Counted from the stretch's first letter, positions 26,918 through 36,546 are shown. The stretch is DNA of 64,000 nt from Micromonospora tarensis (GCF_016803395.1 NZ_JAEVHL010000003.1:1-64000), one strand, 5' to 3'. Notes: generated by a model from the letters alone, not told the origin. Made by a program: numbers and translations.

Positions 26918-26948
26918 TTGACTTCACCATTAGTTCAAGTCCTAGCGT
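26918..26948 (+). promoter_or_regulatory. MerR-type promoter: TTGACT, 19-bp spacer, TAGCGT
   Basis: The -35 element TTGACT (26918-26923) and -10 element TAGCGT (26943-26948) are 19 bp apart, the over-long spacing typical of MerR-activated promoters. The spacer holds an imperfect dyad ACTTCACC-ATTA-GTTCAAGT. The ATG of the reductase gene begins 7 nt after the -10 box, so its mRNA should be leaderless. Confidence 0.65.
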
Positions 26949-26955
26949 CCACAGC

Positions 26956-27531
26956 ATGACACCTCAGGAGAACGATGTCCCACCGACCATCGCCGTGCTC
27001 GTCGGGAGCGTCCGTCAACCTCGGGTGGGCCGCTCGATCGGCAACTGGTTCGTCGCCCACGCGGCCCGGCGCGGCGGCCTCGACCTGGACCTCGTCGATC
27101 TCGCCGAGGTGGCGCTGCCATTCGCCAGCACCCCTCCCGGAGGCAATCCGGCCAGCCCGATCAGTGGTCGGTTGGCCGCCGCCGACGCGTTCGTGGTGGT
27201 GACGCCCGAGTACAACCACAGCTTCCCGGCCGCACTCAAGAACGCCATCGACTGGCACTACCGGGAGTGGGCGCGCAAGCCGGTGGCCTTCGTGTCGTAC
27301 GGTGCCAATTCCGGCGGCATCCGGGCGGTCGAGCAGCTCCGGCTGGTCTTCGCTGAGGTGCAGGCCGCCACGACCCGTTCCGGAGTGGTCCTGCGGGCAC
27401 CGTGGGAACGGCTCGACGACGCCGGTCGGCTGGTCGACGACGAGCCGCTGCGGCAGGCCGCCGACGCGACCCTGAGCGAGCTGACCTGGTGGGCCGAGGC
27501 GCTGCGCGTCGCCCGCCGGGCCCGGCCCTGA
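26956..27531 (+). CDS. NAD(P)H-dependent FMN reductase
   Basis: This is a flavodoxin-fold oxidoreductase of 191 residues. The FMN phosphate loop is LVGSVRQPRVGRSIGNW; TPEYNHSFPAALKNAIDW is the hallmark of the FMN_red family (YieF/ArsH/azoreductase-like), and FVSYGANSGGIRAVEQL binds the isoalloxazine. It reduces quinones, azo compounds or metal oxyanions with NAD(P)H. It lies under a MerR-type promoter and 9 bp ahead of a DHA2 exporter, so the three genes look like an inducible detoxification unit. Confidence 0.88.
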   Translation: MTPQENDVPPTIAVLVGSVRQPRVGRSIGNWFVAHAARRGGLDLDLVDLAEVALPFASTPPGGNPASPISGRLAAADAFVVVTPEYNHSFPAALKNAIDWHYREWARKPVAFVSYGANSGGIRAVEQLRLVFAEVQAATTRSGVVLRAPWERLDDAGRLVDDEPLRQAADATLSELTWWAEALRVARRARP

Positions 27532-27540
27532 GCCGTCGAC

Positions 27541-29106
27541 ATGGACGCCTCCGCACGGCGGCTCGGCTGGTACCTGACCCTGGGTGGCCTGCTCGCGGTG
27601 ATCGACACCACGGTCACCGTGGTGGCCCTGCCGAAGCTGGTCGACGACCTCGACACGAGTCTGGCCACGATCGGCTGGGTCACCAGCGGCTACGCGCTCG
27701 CCCTGGTCGCGGTGATGCCCACCGCCGCGTGGGCGGTCGGCCGCTTCGGGGCCCGCCGCACCTATCTGACCGCGCTGCTGCTGTTCACCGCCGGGTCCGC
27801 GCTGGCCGGGACCGCCTGGAACGTCGAGTCGTTGATCGCGTTCCGGGTGCTCCAGGGCCTGGGTGGCGGGCTGCTCAACCCGGTCGGGATGGCCGTCGCG
27901 CTGGCCGCCGTGGCGCCGGGACGGCGCGGCCGGATGATGAGCCTGCTCGGCCTGCCGGTCCTGGTCGGGCCCCTGATCGGGCCGGTGCTGGGTGGCCTGC
28001 TGCTGGACCACGCCTCCTGGCGGTGGATCTTCTGGATCAACCTGCCGGTGGGTCTGCTCGCGGTGTTGCTCGGCCGGTCGGTGTTGCCGGTCGCGGACCC
28101 ACGGGGACCGGCGGTGCGGTTGGACGTCGTGGGGCTGCTGCTGCTCTGTCCCGGCCTGGCGCTTGCGGTGTTCGGACTCAGCGTCACCGGTGAGCGCGGT
28201 GGGGTGGTCAGCACGTCAGTGCTGCTGCCGCTCGGGCTCGGCGCCACGCTGGTGACCGCCTTCGCCTGGCGGGCCGGACGGGTACGACAGCCACTGCTGC
28301 GCCTGGCCGTGCTGCGCGCGCCGGGGATGGCCGCGGGTGCCGCGACGGTGGCGTTCTTCGCCGCCGGGTACTTCGGCTCGTTCCTGATCATCCCGGCGTA
28401 CGTGCAGGCCGTGCGCGGCGACTCGGCCACCCTGGCCGGCGTGATCGGCATCCCGCAGGCACTGACCACCGGGCTGATGCTCCAGGTCGCCACCCGCCTG
28501 GTCGATCACGTCTCGGCGCGGCGAGTGGTCGGGCTCGGCATCTCGACCGCGGTGCTCGGCACGGTGGCCCGGGTGCTGGTGCTCGACGCGGACACGTCGT
28601 ACCCGTTGCTGGCCGCGCTGGGTGCGGTCATCGGCCTGGGCATGGGAGCGACGCTGATGCCGACGATGACCGCGGCCAGCCGGTCGCTGCCCCCCGGCGA
28701 CCTGCCGTCCGGTTCCACGCTGCTCACCACCGTGTCGCACAGCTCGGTCGCCGCCGGCACCGCGCTGATCGCCGCCGCCCTGTCCTGGTTGGCGGACCGG
28801 CTCGCCCCTGGCCTCGGCGGCGGAGGCATCACGGCCGCCAGCCAGCTCGACCCAGCCAGCCGGGTCAGCCTCGCGCCGGAGCTGGCGCAGGCAACCCGGC
28901 TCGCGTTGGCGGTGTCCGCGCTGTTGCTGGCGCTCGCCTGGCTGACCAGTCGGCGGCTGCCGACCGCCCCGCCCGCCGACGACGGGACGGACAGCCCGGC
29001 GCAACCCGGGGTGACGCGCTCGCGGGTGGCCGGTGCCGGACGTGGCGCGGGGCCGCTCAGTAGCGCTGGCGGAGCAACCCGGCGGCCTCGACCGCCCAGT
29101 AGGTGA
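27541..29106 (+). CDS. MFS exporter, DHA2 (EmrB/QacA) family
   Basis: A 14-helix drug:proton antiporter with 521 codons. Family motifs include [17 protein letters not shown] in helix 1, [29 protein letters not shown] (motif A) and [18 protein letters not shown] (motif C). It begins 9 bp after the reductase gene and probably exports a toxic compound in the same response. The last 50 bp run into the 3' end of convergent hemB. After the final helix ([16 protein letters not shown]) the tail is unlike a designed C-terminus, and a TGA is available in another frame at about 29012, so the true end may be there if one base is missing. Confidence 0.87.
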   Translation: MDASARRLGWYLTLGGLLAVIDTTVTVVALPKLVDDLDTSLATIGWVTSGYALALVAVMPTAAWAVGRFGARRTYLTALLLFTAGSALAGTAWNVESLIAFRVLQGLGGGLLNPVGMAVALAAVAPGRRGRMMSLLGLPVLVGPLIGPVLGGLLLDHASWRWIFWINLPVGLLAVLLGRSVLPVADPRGPAVRLDVVGLLLLCPGLALAVFGLSVTGERGGVVSTSVLLPLGLGATLVTAFAWRAGRVRQPLLRLAVLRAPGMAAGAATVAFFAAGYFGSFLIIPAYVQAVRGDSATLAGVIGIPQALTTGLMLQVATRLVDHVSARRVVGLGISTAVLGTVARVLVLDADTSYPLLAALGAVIGLGMGATLMPTMTAASRSLPPGDLPSGSTLLTTVSHSSVAAGTALIAAALSWLADRLAPGLGGGGITAASQLDPASRVSLAPELAQATRLALAVSALLLALAWLTSRRLPTAPPADDGTDSPAQPGVTRSRVAGAGRGAGPLSSAGGATRRPRPPSR

Positions 29107-30040
29107 GGATGACCTGCGCGCCGGCCCGCTTGATCGAGGTGAGGGTCTCCAGCATCACCCGCTCCCGGTCGATCCAGCCGTTCGCGGCGGCCGCCTCGAC
29201 CATCGCGTACTCACCGGAGACCTGGTAGGCGGCGACCGGCACGTCCACCGCGGCCCGGACCGCCGACACCACGTCGAGGTAGGGCAGCGCCGGCTTGACC
29301 ATCACCAGATCGGCGCCCTCGGCGACGTCGAGCGCCACCTCGCGCAGCGACTCCCGCAGGTTCGCCGGGTCCTGCTGGTAGGTGCGCCGGTCGCCCTCCA
29401 GCGCCGACTCCACGGCGTCCCGGAACGGGCCGAAGAACGCCGAAGCGTACTTCACCGCGTACGCCAGCACCGCCACGTCCTGGTGCCCGGCGGCGTCGAG
29501 CGCCCGGCGCACCACGCCGACCTGGCCGTCCATCATCCCGGACGGCCCGACCATGTCGACCCCGGCGGCGGCCTGGGCCACCGCCATCTCGGCGTAGGCG
29601 GCCAGGGTGGCGTCGTTGTCGACGTCACCGTCGGGGCCGAGCAGCCCGCAGTGCCCGTGCGAGGTGAACTCGTCCAGGCACAGGTCGCTCATCACCACAG
29701 TGGCGTCGCCCACCTCGGCCACCACGTCGCGGATCGCGACGTTCAGGATGCCGTCCGGGTCGATGCCGCCGGAGCCGGTCGGGTCCCGTCGCTCCGGCAC
29801 GCCGAACAGCATGATCCCGCCGACACCGGCCTGGACCGCCTCGACCGCCGCCTTGCGCAGCGAGTCCCGGGAGTGCTGAAGCACCCCCGGGAGCGACCCG
29901 ATGGCGCTGGGCTCGGTCAGCCCTTCCTTGATGAACATCGGCACGACCAGCTCGGCCGGGTCGACCCGGGTCTCGGAGACCAGCCGGCGGACCGCCGGGG
30001 TGCGGCGCAGCCGGCGGGGCCGGATCTCGGGGTACGACAT
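29057..30040 (-). CDS. hemB: delta-aminolevulinic acid dehydratase (porphobilinogen synthase)
   Basis: HemB condenses two 5-aminolevulinate molecules to porphobilinogen in the cytoplasm. The 327-residue protein has the two Schiff-base lysines in [14 protein letters not shown] and [19 protein letters not shown], a zinc/magnesium region [18 protein letters not shown], and [13 protein letters not shown]. It is the last gene of the rex-hemA-hemC-hemD-hemB run, 20 bp after hemD. Its stop is overlapped by the 3' end of the DHA2 exporter frame from the other strand. Confidence 0.95.
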   Translation of the reverse strand: MSYPEIRPRRLRRTPAVRRLVSETRVDPAELVVPMFIKEGLTEPSAIGSLPGVLQHSRDSLRKAAVEAVQAGVGGIMLFGVPERRDPTGSGGIDPDGILNVAIRDVVAEVGDATVVMSDLCLDEFTSHGHCGLLGPDGDVDNDATLAAYAEMAVAQAAAGVDMVGPSGMMDGQVGVVRRALDAAGHQDVAVLAYAVKYASAFFGPFRDAVESALEGDRRTYQQDPANLRESLREVALDVAEGADLVMVKPALPYLDVVSAVRAAVDVPVAAYQVSGEYAMVEAAAANGWIDRERVMLETLTSIKRAGAQVILTYWAVEAAGLLRQRY

Positions 30041-30060
30041 GGCAGGCCCTCCTCGAACGA

Positions 30061-31637
30061 CTACCGGAAGCGCAGAGCGGTCGGCCCCTGCACCTTCGAA
30101 CCGCGACGCTGCTTGGCCGGCATGGCGGCCAGCTTCTCGCGCAACTCCACGGCGTAGGCGGCCAGCGCCTCCACCAGGTCGGGCACCGAGGCGTGCGGCG
30201 GCTGGACGTCGACCCGCAGGCCGAACTCCGTCGCGGTCTCCGCCGTCTTGGGCCCGATGACGGCAACAACAGTCCGGGCGTGCGGCTTCCCGGCGATGCC
30301 GACCAGGTTGCGCACGGTGGAGGACGAGGTGAAGAGCACCGCGTCGAACCCGCCCGACTTGATCGCGTCCCGGATCTCGGCGGGCGGCGGAGCGGCCCGC
30401 ACCGTCCGGTACGCGGTCACGTCGTCGACCTCCCAGCCGCGCTCGGTGAGCCCGGCGGCCAGCGTCTCGGTGGCGATGTCGGCGCGCGGCAGCAGCACCC
30501 GACCCACCGGGTCGAGGATCTCGTCGTGCGGCGAGAACTCGGCCAGCAGCCCCTCGGAGGACTGCTCCCCGGCGGGGATCAGCTCCGGCTGGATGCCGAA
30601 CGCGCGGACCGCGTCCGCGGTGGCCTCACCGATGCAGGCGATCTTGACACCGCCGAAGTGCCGGGCGTCCAGGCCGTGCTCGGCGAACTTCTCCCAGACC
30701 GCGCGGACCGCGTTCACCGACGTGAAGATCACCCAGGCGTACCGGCCGTCGACCAGGCCCTTGACCGCCCGCTCCATCTGGGCCGGGGTACGCGGCGGCT
30801 CGACCGCGATGGTCGGCACCTCGCACGGGATCGCCCCGTACGCGCGCAGCCGGGCGCTCATCACGCCGGCCTGCTCCTTGGTGCGGGGTACCAGCACCTT
30901 CCAGCCGTACAGCGGGCGGTTCTCCCACCAGCTCAGCTTGTCGCGCTGCCCCACCCCGACACCGACGGTGAGCACCACCCGGCCGGTGAAGCCGAGCGCG
31001 GCGGCCACGAAGCTGTCCACCGTCGACGTGGTCGTGTACTGGGTCTCGCCGGTGCCGTCGCCGGTCACCCCGACGCCGGTGGTGCCGTCGACCCCGGCGG
31101 CGAGTAGCCCGTCCCGGACGGCGGCGAGGTCACCGGCGTCCACGGCGAGCGCGAGCGACCCGCGACCGACGGCCGTGGCCAGCGCCTCGAAGTCCAGCGC
31201 GCTGACGTCCTCGACGTCCGCGGCCGTACGCACGCCCGGCAGCGGAACACCCGCGTAGGTGGCCACCCCCTCGGCCTGACCGACACCGGGCACCACCTCG
31301 AAGTGGGCGGCGGTGCGGGCTACCGCCTGCACCTCCTTGACCACCGAGTCGTGCCCGAACGGGTCGCCGGCGACCAGGTGCACCGCGTTCAGCCCGGAGC
31401 GGGCCGCGGAGATCAGCACCTTCGCCACGTCCCCCGGCGCGCCCTCGGCCGGGGTGAACTCGGCATCCTCGGAGGCCTCGGCGCGCACGACGGCGAGCAG
31501 CGACTCCGGGACTCCCCGGTCGTAGATCACCTGGTCGGCGTCGACCAGGGCGTCGTGGGCCCGACGGGTCAGCAGACCTGGGTCACCGGGCGCCCGACGA
31601 ACGCGATACGGCCGACGGGCTTACGGGTGCGGGTCAT
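30061..31637 (-). CDS. hemD: uroporphyrinogen-III methyltransferase/synthase fusion, frameshifted as sequenced
   Basis: This is a two-domain protein. The N-terminal half is a SUMT/CobA-like tetrapyrrole methylase domain ([49 protein letters not shown]); the C-terminal half from about residue 260 ([20 protein letters not shown]) is HemD, which cyclises and isomerises hydroxymethylbilane to uroporphyrinogen III. The start ATG (31635-31637) overlaps the hemC stop as ATGA. Codon 16 onward is out of frame because one C is missing within CCC at 31593-31595: [15 protein letters not shown] must join [16 protein letters not shown]. Adding one base gives 526 codons. Because the enzyme is needed for haem, this break is most likely an error in the sequence. 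Confidence 0.9.
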
Positions 31638-32602
31638 TCTGTGCTCCCAAATTGCTGGGTCCCCGGGCCGGTGTGTCCTTCGTGGCCGAGGATCGAGTCG
31701 GCGCCGAGGTCGAGGAGTTCGGCGGCGAGTGCCTTACCGATCTCCGCCGCGTCGGCGGGCGTTCCGGTGCGGGACAGCCGGAGGTCACGAGTGCCGTCCG
31801 GGCTGATCACCGCCCCGCGCAGGTAGATCTCATCGCCGAACTCGCCTTCGGCGAGCTCGGCATAGGCGGCGACGGGTGCGCTGCACCCGGCCTCCAGGGT
31901 TGCCAGAAACGCGCGCTCCGCGATGACCGCGGCGTGCGACGGTGCGTGGTCGAGCACCGCGAGCAGCTCGACCAGGTCCTGGTCGTCGACCCGGCACTCC
32001 ACGGCCAGCGCACCCTGGGCGGGCGCGGGCAGCATCAGCATCGGGTCCAGCGACTCGGTGATCACGTCGAGCCGGCCGAGTCGGGCCAGCCCGGCCCGGG
32101 CCAGGACGACGGCGTCCAGGTCGGCCTCGGGGCCGAGCACCCGTGCCAGGCGGGTGTCGACGTTGCCGCGGACCGGGGTGACCTCCAGTTGCAGCCCGAG
32201 AGCGTGCAGCTGGGCGATCCGGCGCAGCGCGCCGGTGCCCACGGTGGCCCCGGGCGGCAGCTCGGCGAGCGTCCGGCCATCCCGCGCGACAAGCGCGTCG
32301 CGCGGGTCCTGCCGGGTCGGCACCGCCGCGATGTGCAGCCCGCCGGGAACGGCCGTGGGCAGGTCCTTGTACGAGTGCACAGCGAAGTCGATCGTCCTGG
32401 CGGTCAGCGCGTCGCGCAGCGCGGAGACGAACACCCCGACCCCGAGCCGGTGCACCGGCGCGGTGGACCGGTCGCCCGCGGTGATCACCTCAACCAGCTC
32501 GACCGGGCGGCCGGTGGCGGCGGTCAGCGCCTCGGCGACCTGGCCGGACTGGGCCATCGCCAGGGCGCTGCCCCGGGTGCCGAGGCGCAGGGGGGCGGTC
32601 AT
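31634..32602 (-). CDS. hemC: hydroxymethylbilane synthase (porphobilinogen deaminase)
   Basis: HemC polymerises four porphobilinogens into hydroxymethylbilane. Diagnostic segments are RLGTRGSALAMAQSGQVAEAL at the N-terminus, the active-site DFAVHSYKDLPT, GTGALRRIAQL and ARAGLARLGR, and the dipyrromethane-cofactor Cys in LEAGCSAPVAAYAE. It has 322 residues, normal length. Both ends overlap the neighbours by 4 bp (hemA stop with hemC start, hemC stop with hemD start), indicating translational coupling. Confidence 0.95.
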   Translation of the reverse strand: MTAPLRLGTRGSALAMAQSGQVAEALTAATGRPVELVEVITAGDRSTAPVHRLGVGVFVSALRDALTARTIDFAVHSYKDLPTAVPGGLHIAAVPTRQDPRDALVARDGRTLAELPPGATVGTGALRRIAQLHALGLQLEVTPVRGNVDTRLARVLGPEADLDAVVLARAGLARLGRLDVITESLDPMLMLPAPAQGALAVECRVDDQDLVELLAVLDHAPSHAAVIAERAFLATLEAGCSAPVAAYAELAEGEFGDEIYLRGAVISPDGTRDLRLSRTGTPADAAEIGKALAAELLDLGADSILGHEGHTGPGTQQFGSTE

Positions 32603-33996
32603 CGCGCACCTCCGGTGGGTGGGGTCGGTTCGGCGGCGTCGGATCCGGGCACCGGGTCGGTGCCGAAGAGCACCTGGCCGAGGTCGGGGGTGAGCACGTC
32701 CGGGACGGTGTCCACCGGCGAGGTCTGCGGCACCTCGAGGTCGAACAGCTCGCGCAGCAGTGCCGCGTACTGGTCGCCGCCGGGCTCCGCGGCGAGCTGG
32801 CGGACCTTGACGGTGGGCTGGTGCAGCAGCCGCTGCACCACCCGGTGCACCGTGCGGGCCACCTCGGCCCGCAGGTCGTCGCCGAGGTCGGGGCGACGCT
32901 GGGCCAGCCGGCGCAGCTCGGCGGTGACCACGTTGTCGGCCCGGCCGCGCAGCGCGGCCACGGTGGGTGCCACGTCCGCGCCGCGCAGCCAGGTGAGGAA
33001 GCCCTCCACCTCGGTCAGCACGATGCGTTCGACGGCGGCGGCGTCCGCGGCCGCCGGGCCGTCGGCGAGCAGCGCCGCCATCCGGTCGATGTCGATCACC
33101 TCGACGCCGGGCAGCTCGGCGACACCCTCCTCGACGTCCCGGGGAACGGCCAGGTCGAGCAGGACCAGCGGGCCTCGGCTGGAGTCGCGCTCGGCCAGCG
33201 CCGCGCCGACCACCGCCCGGGTGAGGACCGGTTCGGTGGACGCGGTGGCGGCCACTACGATGTCCACTGTGGAGAGGGTGTCGGCCAGCGCGGTCATCGG
33301 CGCGGCACTCGCCCCGTACGACTCCGCGAGCCGGACAGCCCGGTCGGCGCCCCGGTTGCTGACGATGAGCGGGCCGGCACCCAGCCGGGACAACGTGGCC
33401 ACCCCGAGCGATCCCATCGCGCCGGCGCCGACCACCAGGGCCGGGCGGCCGACGAGGTCGCCGTCGAGGTGCCCGGCGGCCAGCTCCAGCGCGGCGGTGA
33501 CGACGCTCTGGCCGGCCCGGTCGATGCCGGTCTCGGCGTGGGCGCGCTTGCCGACCCGCAGCGCCTGTTGCATCAGCTCGTGCAACAGTCGACCGGCGGA
33601 GTCGGCACCGGTGGCCCAGTGGTAGGCGTCGCGCAGCTGGCCGAGGATCTGCGCCTCGCCCACCACCATCGAGTCCAACCCGCTGGCGACCCGGAAGACG
33701 TGGTCCACGGCGGCGGTGTCGTAGTGCACGTACAGGTGGCTGGCGAGCGCCGCCGGGGAGCTGCCGGCCTGCTCGGCGAGGACGGCGCAGACGTCGCCGA
33801 GCCCGCCGTGGAAACCGGACACGGCGGCGTAGACCTCCACCCGGTTGCAGGTGGAGACGATCACCGCTTCGGTAACGTACGGCTGGGCGACCAGGCGGTC
33901 CAGGGTTCGGGTCAGGTCGGCGGGGGGAACGGCCAGCTGCTCCAGCGTGGCGACCGGGGCGGTCCGGTAGGACGCGCCGACGACGAGCAGTTTCAC
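32599..33996 (-). CDS. hemA: glutamyl-tRNA reductase
   Basis: HemA reduces glutamyl-tRNA(Glu) to glutamate-1-semialdehyde, the committed step of C5-pathway tetrapyrrole synthesis. The catalytic Cys lies in AVIVSTCNRVEVYA; VVGEAQILGQLRDAY and the Rossmann motif LVVGAGAMGSLGVATL follow, then a C-terminal dimerisation helix region. The start GTG at 33994-33996 (VKLLVVGASYRTAPV) overlaps the rex stop by 4 bp (GTGA), so the long in-frame extension upstream is not used. It has 465 residues. NADPH dependence and coupling to rex fit control by cellular redox state. Confidence 0.95.
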   Translation of the reverse strand: MKLLVVGASYRTAPVATLEQLAVPPADLTRTLDRLVAQPYVTEAVIVSTCNRVEVYAAVSGFHGGLGDVCAVLAEQAGSSPAALASHLYVHYDTAAVDHVFRVASGLDSMVVGEAQILGQLRDAYHWATGADSAGRLLHELMQQALRVGKRAHAETGIDRAGQSVVTAALELAAGHLDGDLVGRPALVVGAGAMGSLGVATLSRLGAGPLIVSNRGADRAVRLAESYGASAAPMTALADTLSTVDIVVAATASTEPVLTRAVVGAALAERDSSRGPLVLLDLAVPRDVEEGVAELPGVEVIDIDRMAALLADGPAAADAAAVERIVLTEVEGFLTWLRGADVAPTVAALRGRADNVVTAELRRLAQRRPDLGDDLRAEVARTVHRVVQRLLHQPTVKVRQLAAEPGGDQYAALLRELFDLEVPQTSPVDTVPDVLTPDLGQVLFGTDPVPGSDAAEPTPPTGGAR

Positions 33997-34763
33997 GTGC
34001 CGATCGCCTCCTGGGTGTCGGTGGTCGCGAACCCGCCGGGCAGGGCGGTGAGAGCGGACCCGCCGGTGGCGGGCAGCGCGGTCAGCGACGCCTTGCGGTG
34101 CTCGTGGAAGGACAAGATTTGCAGCTCGATGGCGAGGTCGACCTTGCGCACATCGACCCCCTCCGGAACCGAGAGTACGCACGGCGCGAAGTTGAGGATG
34201 CTCGTCACGCCGACGGCGACCAGTTGGTCGGCGACCTGCTGGGCGGCGGCGGCCGGGGTGGCGATCACGCCGATGGCGAGCGATTCTTCCGCGGCGACCG
34301 TCGGTAGGTCGTCGACATGCCGGACCACCAGGCCGTTGATCTCCTCACCGACCCGGGAGGGATCGGCGTCGAGGAGTGCGGCGATCCGGAAGCCTCGGCT
34401 GGCGAAGCCGTCGTAGCCGGCCAGAGCGTGACCGAGATTACCCACGCCGACCAGGGCGACCGCCCGTCGTTGAGTGAGCCCGAGCACAAACTCGATCTGT
34501 TCGATCAGCAGCGCGACGTCGTAGCCGACGCCCCGGGTGCCGTACGAGCCGAGGTGGGAGAGGTCCTTGCGGAGCTTGGCGGAGTTGACTCCGGCGGCGG
34601 CGGAGAGCCCTTCGCTGGAAACTGTCTCGTGCCCGCTTTCGGCGAGGTTGTGCAGCGCGCGCAGGTACTCCGGGAGCCGGGCCACGGTCGCCTCGGGCAG
34701 ATCCGGAAGCGCCGGGACGGCACCGGCGCGGCCGGACGCGCCTGGGTGACGGTGCTGACTCAT
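33993..34763 (-). CDS. rex: redox-sensing transcriptional repressor Rex
   Basis: Rex senses the NADH/NAD+ ratio and releases its operators when NADH is high. The N-terminal winged helix (RLPEYLRALHNLAESGHETV, NSAKLRKDLSHLGSYGTRGVGY) is followed by a Rossmann domain with VALVGVGNLGHALAGYDGF and GVIATPAAAAQQVADQL. ATG 34763 (MSQHRHPGAS) is chosen; the open frame upstream is not conserved in character. It has 256 residues. The gene heads the haem operon and has a good Rex operator 120 bp upstream, so it is autoregulated and probably controls the hem genes, as known for Streptomyces rex-hemACD. Confidence 0.95.
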   Translation of the reverse strand: MSQHRHPGASGRAGAVPALPDLPEATVARLPEYLRALHNLAESGHETVSSEGLSAAAGVNSAKLRKDLSHLGSYGTRGVGYDVALLIEQIEFVLGLTQRRAVALVGVGNLGHALAGYDGFASRGFRIAALLDADPSRVGEEINGLVVRHVDDLPTVAAEESLAIGVIATPAAAAQQVADQLVAVGVTSILNFAPCVLSVPEGVDVRKVDLAIELQILSFHEHRKASLTALPATGGSALTALPGGFATTDTQEAIGT

Positions 34764-34882
34764 GAGACTCCGTGCGGTGCGATCCTCGGCCAACTCCGCT
34801 GGTCGGCCGCTTGTGGACTCCCGCTGGCGACCGAGGTTGCCGGCTGTGCTAGCAGGGCGCGTAGGAGTCACAGCGTAGGCGC

Positions 34883-34900
34883 TTGTGAAGACGTGCACAA
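34883..34900. promoter_or_regulatory. Rex operator (ROP)
   Basis: TTGTGAAGACGTGCACAA matches the known Rex operator pattern TTGTGAA-N4-TTCACAA at 17 of 18 symmetric or defined positions (one half-site has TGCACAA). It lies upstream of rex, so NADH-dependent autoregulation of the rex-hem operon is predicted. Confidence 0.8.
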
Positions 34901-35180
34901 ATCGCGATCTTGCCGCTGCGTGACGCGACCTCACCAGCACCTCCATTCCGCAAGATCGATTCAGCGCACCTTTGCCGGCGCCGCCCGCGGCGATTATTGC
35001 TCAATCCCGACTTCTCTGACCAATCCCGCGCCGTCGCCATTCACCTCCGCGATCTCGCGGTTTCCGCGTCCCATTTATCGCGCGTGTCGGGGACCACACC
35101 GAACCGACCCGGCCGAGGGTAGGGACAGCACTACGCGGGAGAGGCGGGGTTTCGGGATGGGAGCGGCCGGCCCGGGTGCC

Positions 35181-35186
35181 TAGCCT
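35181..35186 (+). promoter_or_regulatory. -10 box of leaderless histidine kinase transcript
   Basis: TAGCCT is followed by six bases and then the ATG at 35193. No ribosome-binding site is present, so transcription and translation probably start at the same base. Confidence 0.5.
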
Positions 35187-35192
35187 TTGGGC

Positions 35193-36497
35193 ATGACCGC
35201 CGTTGCCGCCACCAGTGACCGACCGACGCTGGCCCCGAGCATCCCCCGCCAACTCTTCGTCGACTCCGGGTACGTGCTGCTCGGCCTGCCCCTGGGGCTG
35301 GCCAGCTTCGTCGTCCTCGTGGTCGGTCTCGCGGTGGGCGTCGGCCTGGTCGTCACGGTGATCGGCCTGCCGATCCTCAGCGGCACCCTGTACGCCGCCC
35401 GCGGCCTGGCCGACATCGAACGGCTGCGGCTGCCCGCGGTGCTCCGGCAGCCCCGGATCCGGCCGCACTACCGGCTGCCCGAGGCGGGCGCGAACGCCTG
35501 GCGACGGATCTTCGTGCCGATCCGGGACGCCCAGTCGTGGCTCGACCTGGCGCACGGGATCTTCCGGCTGATCGCGGCAGTGGGCACGTTCGTGGTCACC
35601 CTGGCCTGGTGGGCCGCCGCGATCGCCGGCTCGCTCTACTGGGCCTACGACTGGGCCCTGCCCCGCCCGTCCGGCGAGGGTGACCAGGATCTGGCGCAAC
35701 TCCTCGGCCTGGGCGACTCGACCACCGCCCGAATCGGGCTGAACACCGCGCTCGGGGTGTTCTTCCTGATCACCCTGCCGATCGTGGTGCGGGGGTGCGC
35801 ACTGCTCCAGGCCAGCTTCGCCAAGGCGATGTTGACCGGGGTGGCCGAGATGCGCGACCGGATCACCCTGCTGGAGGAGCAGAAGCGGGCCGCGGTCTCC
35901 GCCGAGGCGTCCGCGCTGCGCCGGCTGGAGCGCGACATCCACGACGGCCCGCAGCAGCGCCTGGTCCGCCTGGCGATGGACCTCAGCCGGGCCCGGATGC
36001 AGCTCTCCTCCGACCCGAACGCGGCGGGCCAGACCATCGACGAGGCGGTCGCCCAGACCCGCGACACGCTGGCCGAGCTGCGGGCGCTGTCCCGCGGCAT
36101 CGCCCCACCGATCCTGGTCGACCGGGGCCTGCCCAGCGCCCTGGCCGCGATCGCCGGCCGTGGGCTGATCCCGATCGAGCTCCAGGTGGACCCGCAGCTC
36201 GGCACCCCGGCCGGACGGCTCGACCCAGCAGTGGAGAACACCGCGTACTTCGTGGTGTCCGAGGCGTTGACCAACGTCGCCAAGCACAGCCGGGCCACCG
36301 AGGCGATGGTGACAGTCAGCCGGCAGGGCACCCACCTCCAGGTGCGGGTGGGCGACGACGGGCAGGGCGGCGCGCACCTGGCCAAGGGGCACGGGCTGGC
36401 CGGCATCGCCGACCGGGTCCGGGCCGCCGGCGGCGAACTGCTGGTGGTCAGCCCCGCCGGTGGCCCCACCGAGATCCGCGCCGAGCTGCCGCTGTGA
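35193..36497 (+). CDS. two-component sensor histidine kinase (NarL-type, HisKA_3)
   Basis: This 434-residue membrane kinase has four hydrophobic helices in its first 215 residues (YVLLGLPLGLASFVVLVVGL, TVIGLPILSGTLYAARGL, TFVVTLAWWAAAIAGSLY, VFFLITLPIVVRGCALL). A coiled segment and the HisKA_3 phosphoacceptor follow (ASALRRLERDIHDGPQQRLV, His in DIHDG), then a HATPase domain (VVSEALTNVAKHS, GDDGQGG, HGLAGIADRV). No extracellular sensor domain is obvious, so it may sense membrane state. It pairs with the LuxR-type regulator that begins 49 bp downstream. Confidence 0.9.
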   Translation: MTAVAATSDRPTLAPSIPRQLFVDSGYVLLGLPLGLASFVVLVVGLAVGVGLVVTVIGLPILSGTLYAARGLADIERLRLPAVLRQPRIRPHYRLPEAGANAWRRIFVPIRDAQSWLDLAHGIFRLIAAVGTFVVTLAWWAAAIAGSLYWAYDWALPRPSGEGDQDLAQLLGLGDSTTARIGLNTALGVFFLITLPIVVRGCALLQASFAKAMLTGVAEMRDRITLLEEQKRAAVSAEASALRRLERDIHDGPQQRLVRLAMDLSRARMQLSSDPNAAGQTIDEAVAQTRDTLAELRALSRGIAPPILVDRGLPSALAAIAGRGLIPIELQVDPQLGTPAGRLDPAVENTAYFVVSEALTNVAKHSRATEAMVTVSRQGTHLQVRVGDDGQGGAHLAKGHGLAGIADRVRAAGGELLVVSPAGGPTEIRAELPL

Positions 36498-36546
36498 CCC
36501 GGTGGCGGCCAACCGGACCCGGTGCGACGTGGTAGACAACACAGCC

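Larger units (their letters stand above)
34764..35192. other. 429-bp divergent intergenic region, rex / histidine kinase
   Basis: No gene is seen here. The region carries the Rex operator (34883-34900), the promoter for the rex-hem operon on the minus strand, and on the right the -10 box TAGCCT (35181-35186), which lies 6 nt before the kinase ATG. Part of it (34910-35100) is relatively AT-rich. Confidence 0.6.

Noticed and set aside
32821-34416. A 531-codon plus-strand frame opposite hemA/rex
   Set aside because: It is antisense to two well-recognised enzymes and has shadow composition.
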